DNA from: Rhodoferax sp.
Lineage (GTDB): Bacteria; Pseudomonadota; Gammaproteobacteria; Burkholderiales; Burkholderiaceae_C
Length of the DNA: 64,000 nt
Assembly (NCBI RefSeq): GCF_030697375.1
Contig: NZ_JAUYQD010000026.1
Span: 62,001 to 126,000, forward strand
Direction: 5' to 3'
The position numbers and the translations under genes are program-made. This document shows positions 48,889 to 56,393 of this stretch, piece after piece. The stretch's first letter is position 1. The number at the start of each line of letters is the position of its first letter. The notes under the pieces are model-generated. The model searched no databases. It saw only the letters and a list, made by a program, of their open reading frames with translations, and was not told the DNA's origin.

Positions 48889-49425
48889 CTACAGCAGCCC
48901 GGCGGCAGCCACCACGTCGCGCCAGGCCGCCAGCTTGCGCTCAAAACTCCAGCTGGCGTTGGCCGGGCTGCTGGACGGCAATGGGTAGACCGGCAGGCCC
49001 AGGGCGGCGGTGTATTTGGCGTGTTTGTAACTTTCGCCACCGTTGTGGGCGATGGCCTTCAGCTGCGGGCAGCGCTGCAGGAGGCTGGCGAAATCGTTGA
49101 CCTGGGCGTGGCGGATGGCCGTATCCAGGCTGCCTTTGCGCTCGCACGAGGCGTACACATCCCACACCCCCAGGCCCCGGTCGAGCAACCATTTGCTACG
49201 TATTTCATAGCTGCTTGCGCAGGTAATACGGGGGCTGGAGGGCCAAATGGCTTGAAGAATGGGCCAGAACTTGTTTTGCGGGTGGGCGTAGTACTGCCGC
49301 TGCGCCAGTGAGGCCGCCCCCGGGAAGCTGCCCAACACCAGCAGCCGGGTGTTGCTGGAGACGATGGGGGGCAAACCGCACAGGCGTGGCGGCGGGGAGG
49401 CAAGGCTGGGGTGGTCTTTTGGCAT
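48889..49425 (-). CDS. DNA-deoxyinosine (hypoxanthine) glycosylase, repeat-containing
   Basis: Uracil-DNA-glycosylase-fold protein of 178 residues resembling the DNA-deoxyinosine glycosylase group. N-terminal motif LVLGSFPGAASLAQRQYYAHPQNKFWPIL and C-terminal LPSSSPANASWSFERKLAAW are characteristic. The segment between (about residues 60-82) is encoded by a dispersed repeat, read antisense to the repeat orientation, and replaces the usual helix before GLGVWDVYASCERKGSLD. The frame is intact, so activity may or may not remain. ATG 49425 is preferred over TTG at 49446. Confidence 0.8.
   Translation of the reverse strand: MPKDHPSLASPPPRLCGLPPIVSSNTRLLVLGSFPGAASLAQRQYYAHPQNKFWPILQAIWPSSPRITCASSYEIRSKWLLDRGLGVWDVYASCERKGSLDTAIRHAQVNDFASLLQRCPQLKAIAHNGGESYKHAKYTAALGLPVYPLPSSSPANASWSFERKLAAWRDVVAAAGLL
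49191..49250 (+). repeat. Dispersed 60-bp element, copy 4, inside the glycosylase gene
   Basis: Contains TTTGCTA, CATAGCTGCTTGCGC and GGGGGCTGGAGGGC in the family order. It lies wholly inside a minus-strand CDS and is translated, in frame, in the antisense direction. Confidence 0.8.
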
Positions 49426-49516
49426 GGGATTCACAGCAGGCCCCAATATATTCCACGGGGAACAAACCGTGGCGCCACGCCCCTACCGGCCTGCGCAGGG
49501 AGCATGGCCGAATTAA

Positions 49517-49568
49517 AAGATACATCTAACTTGCATCTTATTAATAAATGCATCTAAAATACATCTTT
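49517..49568 (+). promoter_or_regulatory. Two NsrR-like palindromes upstream of the NO reductase
   Basis: Two 23-bp imperfect inverted repeats: 49517-49539 (AAGATACATC...GCATCTT) and 49546-49568 (AAATGCATCT...ACATCTTT). Both resemble the NsrR operator type AAGATGCAT-N-ATGCATCTT that represses NO-detoxification genes until NO is sensed. They lie 65-116 bp before the norB start. No nsrR gene is in the window. Identification as NsrR is by pattern only. Confidence 0.65.
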
Positions 49569-49632
49569 GATAGCATGGGGTACCGACCCCTGCCTCATTC
49601 CCGTTCAACCCCATCCATTAGGAATCCATGCC

Positions 49633-51912
49633 ATGCACGCTACGCGCAAACTCTGGACCTGGCTCGCCATCATCTGTGCGATGTCCTTTGCCGTCCTGGG
49701 CTGGGTCGGTACAGAAATCTATCTGACCGCCCCGCCCATTCCCAAACAAGTCATCAGCAGCAAGGGCACGGTCCTGTTCTCCGAGGGCCAGGTGCAACGC
49801 GGCCAGGAAGCTTGGCTGTCGGCCGGCGGCCAGCAACTGGGCTCCGTCTGGGGCCACGGCAGTTATGTGGCACCCGATTGGTCGGCCGACTGGCTGCACC
49901 GCGAGGCACTGGCCTTGCGTGCCATCTGGGCGCAACGTGATTTCGGCCAGCCCTATGAGCGCCTCAGCGTCGGTCAACAAGCCGACTTGAATGGCCGGCT
50001 CAAGAGCGAGATGCGTCGCAACAGCTACGACGCAGACACCGGCACCATCACCCTTTCGCCCGATCGCGTGGAGGCTGCCCAGCAGGTGGTGCAGCACTAC
50101 GTCGGCCTGTTTGGCAATGATGCGTCTTTGGACAAGTTGCGCGAACAATACGCGATGAATGCGGGTTCCCTGCCCGACCCGCAGGACCTGCAAGCCCTGC
50201 CCGCCTTCATCTTCTGGTCGGCCTGGGCGGCGGCCACTGACCGGCCCGGAGAAACCGACCTGAGCTACACCAGCAACTGGCCGCACGAACCGCTGGTCAA
50301 CAACACCCCGACGGCCGGCGCCGGCATCTGGTCCATCGCCAGCGTGATCCTCATGATTGCCGCGATTGCAGGCATGATTTTTTACCACTCCACGCACCAG
50401 GAAGAAGGCGATCCGACCCCACCCAAGGCCGATCCGTTGTTCCATCTGAAGCCCACGCCGTCCATGAAGGCGACGCGCAAATACTTCTATGTGGTGATCG
50501 GCCTGATCCTGGCCCAGGTCGGCATGGGCGTGATTACGGCCCACTATGCGGTCGAGGGGCAGAGCTTCTTCGGCTTCCCGCTGGCGCAGATCCTGCCCTT
50601 CACCGTGAGCCGCACCATCCACACCCAGTTCGCGGTGCTGTGGATTGCCACCGCGTGGCTGGCCACCGGCCTGTACATCGCCCCCGCCATCTCGGGCCAT
50701 GAGCCGAAATACCAGAAACTCGGTGTGGACCTGTTGTTCTACGCCCTGTTGTTCATCGTGGTCGGCTCCACCGCCTTCGGCTGGGTCGGTAGCTTGAAGC
50801 ACCTGGGCAACGATTTCAGTTTCTGGATCGGCAACCAGGGCTTGGAATTCACCAGCATGGGCCGCGTCTGGCAAATCCTGCTGTTTGTCGGCCTGCTGTT
50901 CTGGGTGACCTTGCTGGGACGCGGCCTGATGCCCGCGCTGAAAACACCGTCGGAGAGCCGTGGCCTGATTGCCATGGTGTTTCTGGCGGCCCTGTGTATC
51001 GGTTGCTTCTACGCCACGTCGCTCACCTGGGGCAAACACACGCATTATTCGATGATCGAATACTGGCGCTGGTGGTTGGTCCACCTCTGGGTGGAAGGCT
51101 TCTTTGAAGTGTTCGCCACCGCCGTGATTGCATTGCTGTTCACCCGCCTGGGCCTGATCCGCGCCAGCACCGCCAACAGCGCCATCGTGCTGGAAACCAT
51201 TGTGTTTTTGTTCGGCGGCATTCTGGGCACCTTGCACCACCTGTACTTCACCGGCACACCGACCTTTGTGATTGCGATTGGCGCCATGTTCTCGGCGCTG
51301 GAAGTGGTGCCGCTCGCCATGATCGGTGTGGAAGCCTACCGCAACTACCAGCGCTCCAAAGCCGCGCCCTGGGTGCAGGCCTACAAGTGGTCCATCCTGT
51401 GTTTCATCGCCGTGGGCTTCTGGAACGTGGTGGGCGCAGGCTTGCTCGGTTTCTCGATCAACACGCCGATTGCGCTGTACTACATGCAAGGTCTGAACAT
51501 GACCGCCGGCCACGGCCACGCGGCACTGTTCGGGGTCTATGGCATGCTGGGCATCGGTCTGCTGCTGTTTTGCCTACGCGGACTCTCACGCCGTGCGGCC
51601 TGGTCTGACCGCCTGCTCGCCCCCATGTTCTGGTCGCTCAATATCGGCCTGGCCATGATGGTGTTCATGTCGCTGGTGCCGGCCGGCATCTACCAGGCCT
51701 GGGCCAGTATCACCCAAGGCATGTGGTTTGCCCGCTCTCCTGAAATCATCCACTCGCACTTCATGGAAACCCTGGTATGGATGCGGGTGCCGGGGGACAT
51801 CGTGTTCGCCATTGGCACCTTGTTCCTGGCCGCCTTTGCGGTGCGCCTGCTGACGGGCGGAAAACGCCAGGCCCCTACCCCATTGCCTATGGCCAGCGTC
51901 CGAAAGGTCTAG
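49633..51912 (+). CDS. norB: Quinol-dependent nitric oxide reductase (qNOR)
   Basis: Single-subunit membrane enzyme that reduces 2 NO to N2O with quinol electrons, 759 residues from ATG 49633. The N-terminal extension (about 30-240, hydrophilic, cytochrome-c-like fold without a CXXCH heme site) marks the quinol type. The NorB core has about 12 helices with heme/FeB ligands in HTQFAVLW, LWVEGFFEVF, GTLHHLYFTG and MTAGHGHAALFG. A longer frame to 49567 overlaps operator DNA. It stands alone, so it probably serves NO detoxification rather than full denitrification. Confidence 0.94.
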   Translation: MHATRKLWTWLAIICAMSFAVLGWVGTEIYLTAPPIPKQVISSKGTVLFSEGQVQRGQEAWLSAGGQQLGSVWGHGSYVAPDWSADWLHREALALRAIWAQRDFGQPYERLSVGQQADLNGRLKSEMRRNSYDADTGTITLSPDRVEAAQQVVQHYVGLFGNDASLDKLREQYAMNAGSLPDPQDLQALPAFIFWSAWAAATDRPGETDLSYTSNWPHEPLVNNTPTAGAGIWSIASVILMIAAIAGMIFYHSTHQEEGDPTPPKADPLFHLKPTPSMKATRKYFYVVIGLILAQVGMGVITAHYAVEGQSFFGFPLAQILPFTVSRTIHTQFAVLWIATAWLATGLYIAPAISGHEPKYQKLGVDLLFYALLFIVVGSTAFGWVGSLKHLGNDFSFWIGNQGLEFTSMGRVWQILLFVGLLFWVTLLGRGLMPALKTPSESRGLIAMVFLAALCIGCFYATSLTWGKHTHYSMIEYWRWWLVHLWVEGFFEVFATAVIALLFTRLGLIRASTANSAIVLETIVFLFGGILGTLHHLYFTGTPTFVIAIGAMFSALEVVPLAMIGVEAYRNYQRSKAAPWVQAYKWSILCFIAVGFWNVVGAGLLGFSINTPIALYYMQGLNMTAGHGHAALFGVYGMLGIGLLLFCLRGLSRRAAWSDRLLAPMFWSLNIGLAMMVFMSLVPAGIYQAWASITQGMWFARSPEIIHSHFMETLVWMRVPGDIVFAIGTLFLAAFAVRLLTGGKRQAPTPLPMASVRKV

Positions 51913-51944
51913 GTCCCCGCGTACCGGCCAACCCCCTTATGATG

Positions 51945-52112
51945 GCGACCTTCAGGTGCCCGTCGCTGCAAGGCGGCGGGAGAATCGGGAAGGCGGTGCA
52001 AATCCGCCGCGTGCCCAACGCTGTAAGGAGGATGACCCAGGCTCAATGCCACTGGCGCAAGCCGGGAAGGCGCCGGGGTCAAATGAATCCAAGCCAGAAG
52101 ACCGGCCTGAAA
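51945..52112 (+). promoter_or_regulatory. Cobalamin riboswitch upstream of bluB
   Basis: Leader with the cobalamin-aptamer landmarks: AGGTGCC (51954-51960), the L5/core segment GGTGCAAATCCGCCGCGTGCCC (51994-52015 region), GCTGTAAGGAGGA, GCCACTGGC, GCCGGGAAGGC, and AGCCAGAAGACCGG near the 3' end. It is 55 bp from the bluB start. B12 binding would repress bluB, consistent with its role in making the lower ligand. No strong terminator follows, so control is probably translational or by a weak hairpin. Confidence 0.9.
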
Positions 52113-52166
52113 ATTTCACAAGCTGCACGGCCAGGCAGCGCATTTGTTTTCAAGCCAGGGGAAGCC

Positions 52167-52940
52167 ATGAAATCCATGTCGGCGCAAGCCATTCAATCCG
52201 CACACGCATTCGCAGAGGAAGCGCGTGACGCGGTCTACCACGCCATCTTTTCACGCCGCGATGTGCGCGGTCAATTTTTACCCACCCCGGTGCCCGATGC
52301 GGTTCTGAGCCGCATCCTGACGGCGGCCCACCATGCACCTTCGGTCGGGTTCATGCAGCCCTGGAATTTTCTGGTGGTGCAGTCCGACGAGGTCAAGCGC
52401 CGCGTGCACGCAGCCTTTGCCGTGGCCCATGCCGAAGCGGGCAACATGTTCGAAGGCGAGCGGCGCACCACCTACCGCAACCTGAAGCTGGAAGGCATTC
52501 TGGAGTCCCCGGTGGGCATCTGCATCACCTGCGACCGGGAGCGCACCGGCCCGGTGGTGGTGGGGCGCACCCACATGAAGACCATGGACCTGTACAGCAG
52601 CGTGTGCGCCGTGCAAAACCTGTGGTTGGCGGCGCGGGCCGAAGGCCTGGGCGTGGGCTGGGTGAGCATCTTCAACCAGTCGGAGTTGCAAGAGGCACTG
52701 GGGATTCCCAAGGGCATCACCCCCATTGCCTACCTGTGCGTCGGCTACGTCAGCCATTTCCACGCCAAGCCGGAACTGGAGAGTGCCGGTTGGCTGCCCC
52801 GCCTCCCCATGGAAGACCTGGTGTTTTTCGACCAGTGGGGAAACCGCGATGACGACCAGGCACTGATCGGCCACTTGAAACGCGACCAGATCGCCGCGCA
52901 ACAAGTGGCCGCAACCAAGCAGCCGGCCGCTGCGCCATAA
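52167..52940 (+). CDS. bluB: 5,6-dimethylbenzimidazole synthase
   Basis: Oxygen-dependent flavin-destroying enzyme that makes 5,6-dimethylbenzimidazole, the lower ligand of B12, from FMNH2. The 257 residues have the nitroreductase-fold landmarks FSRRDVRGQFLPTPV (about 31-45) and AAHHAPSVGFMQPWNF (about 57-72), plus GLGVGWVSIF. ATG 52167 follows AGGGGA. The riboswitch immediately upstream confirms the B12 link. A frame open from 51777 lies in NO-reductase and riboswitch DNA and is not coding. Confidence 0.94.
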   Translation: MKSMSAQAIQSAHAFAEEARDAVYHAIFSRRDVRGQFLPTPVPDAVLSRILTAAHHAPSVGFMQPWNFLVVQSDEVKRRVHAAFAVAHAEAGNMFEGERRTTYRNLKLEGILESPVGICITCDRERTGPVVVGRTHMKTMDLYSSVCAVQNLWLAARAEGLGVGWVSIFNQSELQEALGIPKGITPIAYLCVGYVSHFHAKPELESAGWLPRLPMEDLVFFDQWGNRDDDQALIGHLKRDQIAAQQVAATKQPAAAP

Positions 52941-52957
52941 CCCTCTGGCATGCCCCA

Positions 52958-52988
52958 CCGTCAAGTGCATAAAAAATGCACTTGACGG
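52958..52988. repeat. Perfect 13-bp inverted repeat after bluB
   Basis: CCGTCAAGTGCAT (52958-52970) is followed, after an A5 loop, by its exact inverse ATGCACTTGACGG (52976-52988). It is 18 bp after the bluB stop and about 20 bp before a TetR operator. It lacks a clear T-run, so it may be a terminator-like or RNA-stability hairpin. Confidence 0.65.
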
Positions 52989-53005
52989 CATCCGTTTGCT
53001 TGCTA

Positions 53006-53035
53006 TTTAATAGACTAATCAGTCGATCTATTAAA
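53006..53035. promoter_or_regulatory. TetR-type operator palindrome
   Basis: TTTAATAGA (53006-53014) and TCTATTAAA (53027-53035) are perfect inverses around a 12-bp centre that itself contains a CAGTC element. The site lies 14 bp before the TetR start codon and likely covers the promoter, implying autoregulation of the TetR-DUF418 unit. Confidence 0.7.
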
Positions 53036-53049
53036 TATCCCCTCTGAAC

Positions 53050-53673
53050 ATGCGAAAAATTGACCCTGAACGCCAGCAAAGCAAGCGTCAGCACATCCTG
53101 GATGCAGCCATACGCTGCTTCACCCGCAACGGCTTTCACCAGACCCGCACCGCCGAGATCTGCCGCGAAGCCAACATGAGTCCGGGCAACCTGTTCCACT
53201 ACTTTGACAGCAAGGAAGCCCTCATCGCAGCGGTGGTGGTTGAGGGGCCGGACGAATTGAGCACTCTTCTTGAGCGTGCTTGCAGCGCTCCTGACCTGTT
53301 TGTGGCGCTGCTGGAGGCCATTGACCAGCAATTGGACCTGCTGACGGAGCCGGCCTACACCCGGCTGGCCCTCGAAATCATCGCCGAAGCCGTGCGCAAC
53401 CCGGCGGTGTTTGCCGCGGTATCAGCCCATGAAGCCCGCAAGAAAGCCGCACTGGTGCACTTGCTGCAAACCGGTGTGGAGCGTAGGCACATCACCCTGA
53501 GCACGCCCGCCCAGCGCGCTGCAGACTGGATCTTGCTCTTGCTCGACGGCGCCTTCGGGCGCGCCATGGTCGAGGCCGCTTTCAACCTCTCCAGCTACCG
53601 CACCCTGGTGCGGAGTTCGCTCACCCATGTGATTGCGCCCGCCACAGCTACGCCTGCGGGCACCTCGGCATGA
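53050..53673 (+). CDS. TetR-family transcriptional repressor
   Basis: Repressor of 207 residues. The N-terminal helix-turn-helix reads ILDAAIRCFTRNGFHQTRTAEICREANMSPGNLFHYFDSKEALI (about 16-58). The C-terminal ligand domain is diverged. It overlaps the DUF418 gene by 4 bp (ATGA), so repressor and membrane protein form one unit; the ligand may relate to that membrane protein. A palindromic operator precedes it. Confidence 0.9.
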   Translation: MRKIDPERQQSKRQHILDAAIRCFTRNGFHQTRTAEICREANMSPGNLFHYFDSKEALIAAVVVEGPDELSTLLERACSAPDLFVALLEAIDQQLDLLTEPAYTRLALEIIAEAVRNPAVFAAVSAHEARKKAALVHLLQTGVERRHITLSTPAQRAADWILLLLDGAFGRAMVEAAFNLSSYRTLVRSSLTHVIAPATATPAGTSA

Positions 53674-54884
53674 CGACGCCCAGGCCTACCCCCGCCATCG
53701 ACCGCATTGACGATCTGGACGCCCTGCGCGGTTTCGCGCTGCTGGGAATTTTGCTGGTCAACATCGCTTTTTTTGCCTCCGCCTACCATGGCAGTGGCCT
53801 GACGGACCCGGCCTTTGACGGGTGGTGGGACCGCTTTGTACCGGGACTGGTGCGCACGCTGTGCGAGACCAAGTTTTACCTGCTGTTTTCCTTCCTGTTT
53901 GGCTACAGCTTCAGCTTGCAGATGGAGTCGGCCCGGCGCGCTGGATCGGCCTTCGTGCCGCGCTACCTGCGGCGCAGTGCGGGCTTGGCGCTGCTGGGTA
54001 TCGGCCACGCCCTGCTGCTGTTCCATGGCGACATCTTGCTGACCTACGCCCTGCTGGGCCTGTTGCTGCTGGCCCTGCGCGACGTGACTCCAAAGACTGC
54101 CGTGTACCTGTCCATCGTGCTGCTGGCTGCGACGGCGTTGTCCTGGGCGCTTGTGGGCTTGGCGATAGGGGAGACCGATCCCATGGTCCCAACGCCGGAA
54201 ATACACGCTGCCGTCGAACGCGTCACGGCGGCCTACCGCAGCAGCATTGGCACCACCATTGCACAACACGCATTGGAAATGCGCTCCACGATGTGGCTGC
54301 TGCTGGGCCTCATCCAGGCCCCCTGCGCATTGGCCATGTTCCTGCTCGGGCTGGCCGCAGCCAAGGGGCACTACTTCACCAGGCTTGCCGGGCAGCGCAA
54401 GCAACTCTGGCGGATGCTCGCCCTGGGAACCCCCATCGGGCTGGCGGGGGCGTGGTGCTACAACACGCTGAACACGCCGCCGGTGCAGCCAGGCAGCAGC
54501 CTGCTCGGTCTGGCGATTTCCATACTCACCGCACCGGCACTCACCGGCGCATACGTGGCAGCACTGCTGTTGTTCCTGCACCACCCCAAAGGCAAGGGTG
54601 CTGCGCTAGGCGCTTGGCTGGCACCAGCAGGCAGGATGGCGCTGACGAACTACCTATTGCAATCCGTGGTTTGCGCCTATGTATTCACCGCCTGGGGCTG
54701 GGCTCTGATGGGAGCCCTGGCACCGCCCCAGGTGTTCCTGTTCGCCCTGCTGATTTACCTTGCACAACTGTGGCTCAGCCGCTGGTGGATGCGCAGCCAT
54801 GGCTATGGTCCGGTCGAATGGCTTCTGCGTGCACTCACGCACGGGCGCAGGCCACCGTGGCGCCGCATGACCGGGCAACCCTGA
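53670..54884 (+). CDS. DUF418-domain membrane protein (YeiB-like)
   Basis: Integral membrane protein of 404 residues with about eight to ten helices. The N-terminal RIDDLDALRGFALLGILLVNI and the later DUF418 segments (AAGRMALTNYLLQSV, then QLWLSRWWMRSHGYGPVEWLLRALTHG) are typical. The acyltransferase-3-like topology suggests substrate handling at the membrane, but function is unknown. It is cotranscribed with TetR and ends 5 bp before the convergent SDR stop. Confidence 0.87.
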   Translation: MTTPRPTPAIDRIDDLDALRGFALLGILLVNIAFFASAYHGSGLTDPAFDGWWDRFVPGLVRTLCETKFYLLFSFLFGYSFSLQMESARRAGSAFVPRYLRRSAGLALLGIGHALLLFHGDILLTYALLGLLLLALRDVTPKTAVYLSIVLLAATALSWALVGLAIGETDPMVPTPEIHAAVERVTAAYRSSIGTTIAQHALEMRSTMWLLLGLIQAPCALAMFLLGLAAAKGHYFTRLAGQRKQLWRMLALGTPIGLAGAWCYNTLNTPPVQPGSSLLGLAISILTAPALTGAYVAALLLFLHHPKGKGAALGAWLAPAGRMALTNYLLQSVVCAYVFTAWGWALMGALAPPQVFLFALLIYLAQLWLSRWWMRSHGYGPVEWLLRALTHGRRPPWRRMTGQP

Positions 54885-54888
54885 CAGG

Positions 54889-55656
54889 CTAGTGGTTGCG
54901 CCCGGCCATCACACCACCGTCCACGTCCCACACCGCGCCGGTCACCCATGCGGCCTGGTCGGAGAGCAGGTGGACCACCACGTTGGCCACATCCGTCGGC
55001 GTGCCGATGCGCCCGATGGGGTGAAAACCATTGAAACTGCTGAGCACGGCGTCATGCTGTTCTTGGGGCACAAAGCTGTCGTACACCGGCGTGTCCACAA
55101 TGGCGGGGGACACGGCATTGACACGGATGTGGTGGGCTCCCAGCTCCATGGCCAGGTGCTGGGTCATGGCGTGCACACCGGCTTTGGCCATGGAATAGGC
55201 GGACGAAGGGGTTGCCAAAATGGCCTGTTTTGCCCACATGGAGCCGATGTTCACAATGGCGCCGCTTTGGGCCACCACCATGCGCCGCGCCACCGCCTGG
55301 GTGGCGAAGAACAAGGCCTTGCTGATGCCGAGGTAGGCGTCATAGTCGGCCTCGCTGTGGTCCAGATACGCCTTGGGGGAGAACACCCCGGCCGCATTGA
55401 CCAACAGGTCAAAGTGCGTGGGGCGTGTATTGACGGCATCCACCACCGCGTGGAGTCCCGCTTTGTCCGTGATATCGGCGCGCAAGGTCGCCACGGAGGC
55501 AGGACACGCGGCTTGGGTTTCTGCCAGCTTGGTTTCATTGCGCCCCACCACCAGAACCTGTGCGCCACGCTCCGCCAATTGAAGCGCAACAGCACGACCA
55601 ATGCCACTGGAACCACCAATGACCAATGCGGTTTTGCCAGAAAAAAAGTGACTCAT
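54889..55656 (-). CDS. Short-chain dehydrogenase/reductase (SDR)
   Basis: Classical SDR of 255 residues. TGxxxGIG appears as IGGSSGIG near 13-20, NAAG as VNAAGVF, the catalytic Ser in [13 protein letters not shown] for the Tyr-Lys pair, and a C-terminal [13 protein letters not shown]. It sits behind a palindrome shared with the upstream TetR gene and is probably the main target of that repressor. Substrate unknown. Confidence 0.88.
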   Translation of the reverse strand: MSHFFSGKTALVIGGSSGIGRAVALQLAERGAQVLVVGRNETKLAETQAACPASVATLRADITDKAGLHAVVDAVNTRPTHFDLLVNAAGVFSPKAYLDHSEADYDAYLGISKALFFATQAVARRMVVAQSGAIVNIGSMWAKQAILATPSSAYSMAKAGVHAMTQHLAMELGAHHIRVNAVSPAIVDTPVYDSFVPQEQHDAVLSSFNGFHPIGRIGTPTDVANVVVHLLSDQAAWVTGAVWDVDGGVMAGRNH

Positions 55657-55668
55657 AAAATTCTCCTA

Positions 55669-55684
55669 TACCTACCAGTAGGTA
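55669..55684. promoter_or_regulatory. TetR operator upstream of the SDR gene
   Basis: TACCTACCAGTAGGTA, a near-perfect palindrome, 12 bp upstream of the SDR start codon. It shares the pattern CCTACC-N4-GGTAG with the site upstream of the TetR gene, indicating regulation of both genes by the same repressor. Confidence 0.75.
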
Positions 55685-55706
55685 GTTTTGTGGGCTAAAA
55701 AAAAGG

Positions 55707-56273
55707 TTAGCCCTTCCTTGAAAAATTGCTGACCAACAAGGCACAGGTCCGGTCAAAGGTGTCCAGGTCACCGGTCGAACGGCACACCAGGGAGGCGCCT
55801 TGCAAGGTAGCCAAGATGACCCGGGCGTGGTCTGCGGCCGCACCGTCAAACTCCAGCTCACCCTGCGACTTGCCCTCGGCCAATACCTGTGCCAACCACT
55901 CGGTGTTGCGGATAAAAAACCGCTTGAGTTGGGGCAGCATGGCGGCGTCCAGCGTCAGCGTCTCGGTGCCCAGCATGCCGCACATGCATATTCGGTCCAT
56001 CTCCAGCGAGGCACGGTAGATCCCGGCATAGGCCTTGAGCTTGGCCGGTGCGGACGTATAAAACTTTTCAATACGCAACAACTCACTGTCAAACTGCGCG
56101 GAATACACATCCACCAAAGCCACGCCCAAGTCGGTCTTGGATGGAAAATGGTGGTGCAAACTGGCTTTGCGAATACCGACTTCCTGCGCAATGTCTGCGT
56201 AGCTGAAGCCGTTGAAACCCCGCTGCTGAACCAGCCGCTGGGCGATGGCAAGAATGTGTTCTCTGGTGTCCAT
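55707..56273 (-). CDS. TetR-family transcriptional repressor
   Basis: Repressor of 188 residues with an N-terminal helix-turn-helix (ILAIAQRLVQQRGFNGFSYADIAQEVGIRKASLHHHFPSKTDL, about 7-49). The C-terminal domain keeps AcrR/NemR-like blocks. It lies 50 bp upstream of the SDR gene on the same strand; palindromes before both genes support autoregulation and SDR control. The ligand might be a reactive carbonyl or quinone, a frequent pairing with SDR enzymes, but this is inference. Confidence 0.9.
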   Translation of the reverse strand: MDTREHILAIAQRLVQQRGFNGFSYADIAQEVGIRKASLHHHFPSKTDLGVALVDVYSAQFDSELLRIEKFYTSAPAKLKAYAGIYRASLEMDRICMCGMLGTETLTLDAAMLPQLKRFFIRNTEWLAQVLAEGKSQGELEFDGAAADHARVILATLQGASLVCRSTGDLDTFDRTCALLVSNFSRKG

Positions 56274-56286
56274 GCGGCAAGTATAT

Positions 56287-56302
56287 CCTACCTATTGGTA
56301 GG
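56287..56302. promoter_or_regulatory. TetR operator upstream of the second tetR gene
   Basis: CCTACCTATTGGTAGG is a perfect 6+6 palindrome with a 4-bp centre, 13 bp upstream of the start codon. Its arms are the same as in the site before the SDR gene. Confidence 0.8.
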
Positions 56303-56354
56303 TTTGCATTATCCACTTCAGCGCACTGGAAATACGCGACGCCTCGGCGTCTTC

Positions 56355-56384
56355 GACTTCCCGCCCGAACCTAGGCGGGAAGTC
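56355..56384 (-). terminator. Perfect hairpin after cbpB
   Basis: GACTTCCCGCC (56355-56365) pairs with GGCGGGAAGTC (56374-56384), an 11-bp perfect stem with an 8-base loop, 10 bp beyond the cbpB stop. No T-run follows, so it may be a weak terminator or protect the 3' end of the transcript. Confidence 0.6.
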
Positions 56385-56393
56385 ACGACTGGC

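Noticed and set aside
49618..51519. Minus-strand frame of 633 codons
   Set aside because: Antisense to the NO reductase.
51777..52166. Upstream extension of the bluB frame
   Set aside because: It runs through the NO reductase end and the cobalamin riboswitch; ATG 52167 has the ribosome site.
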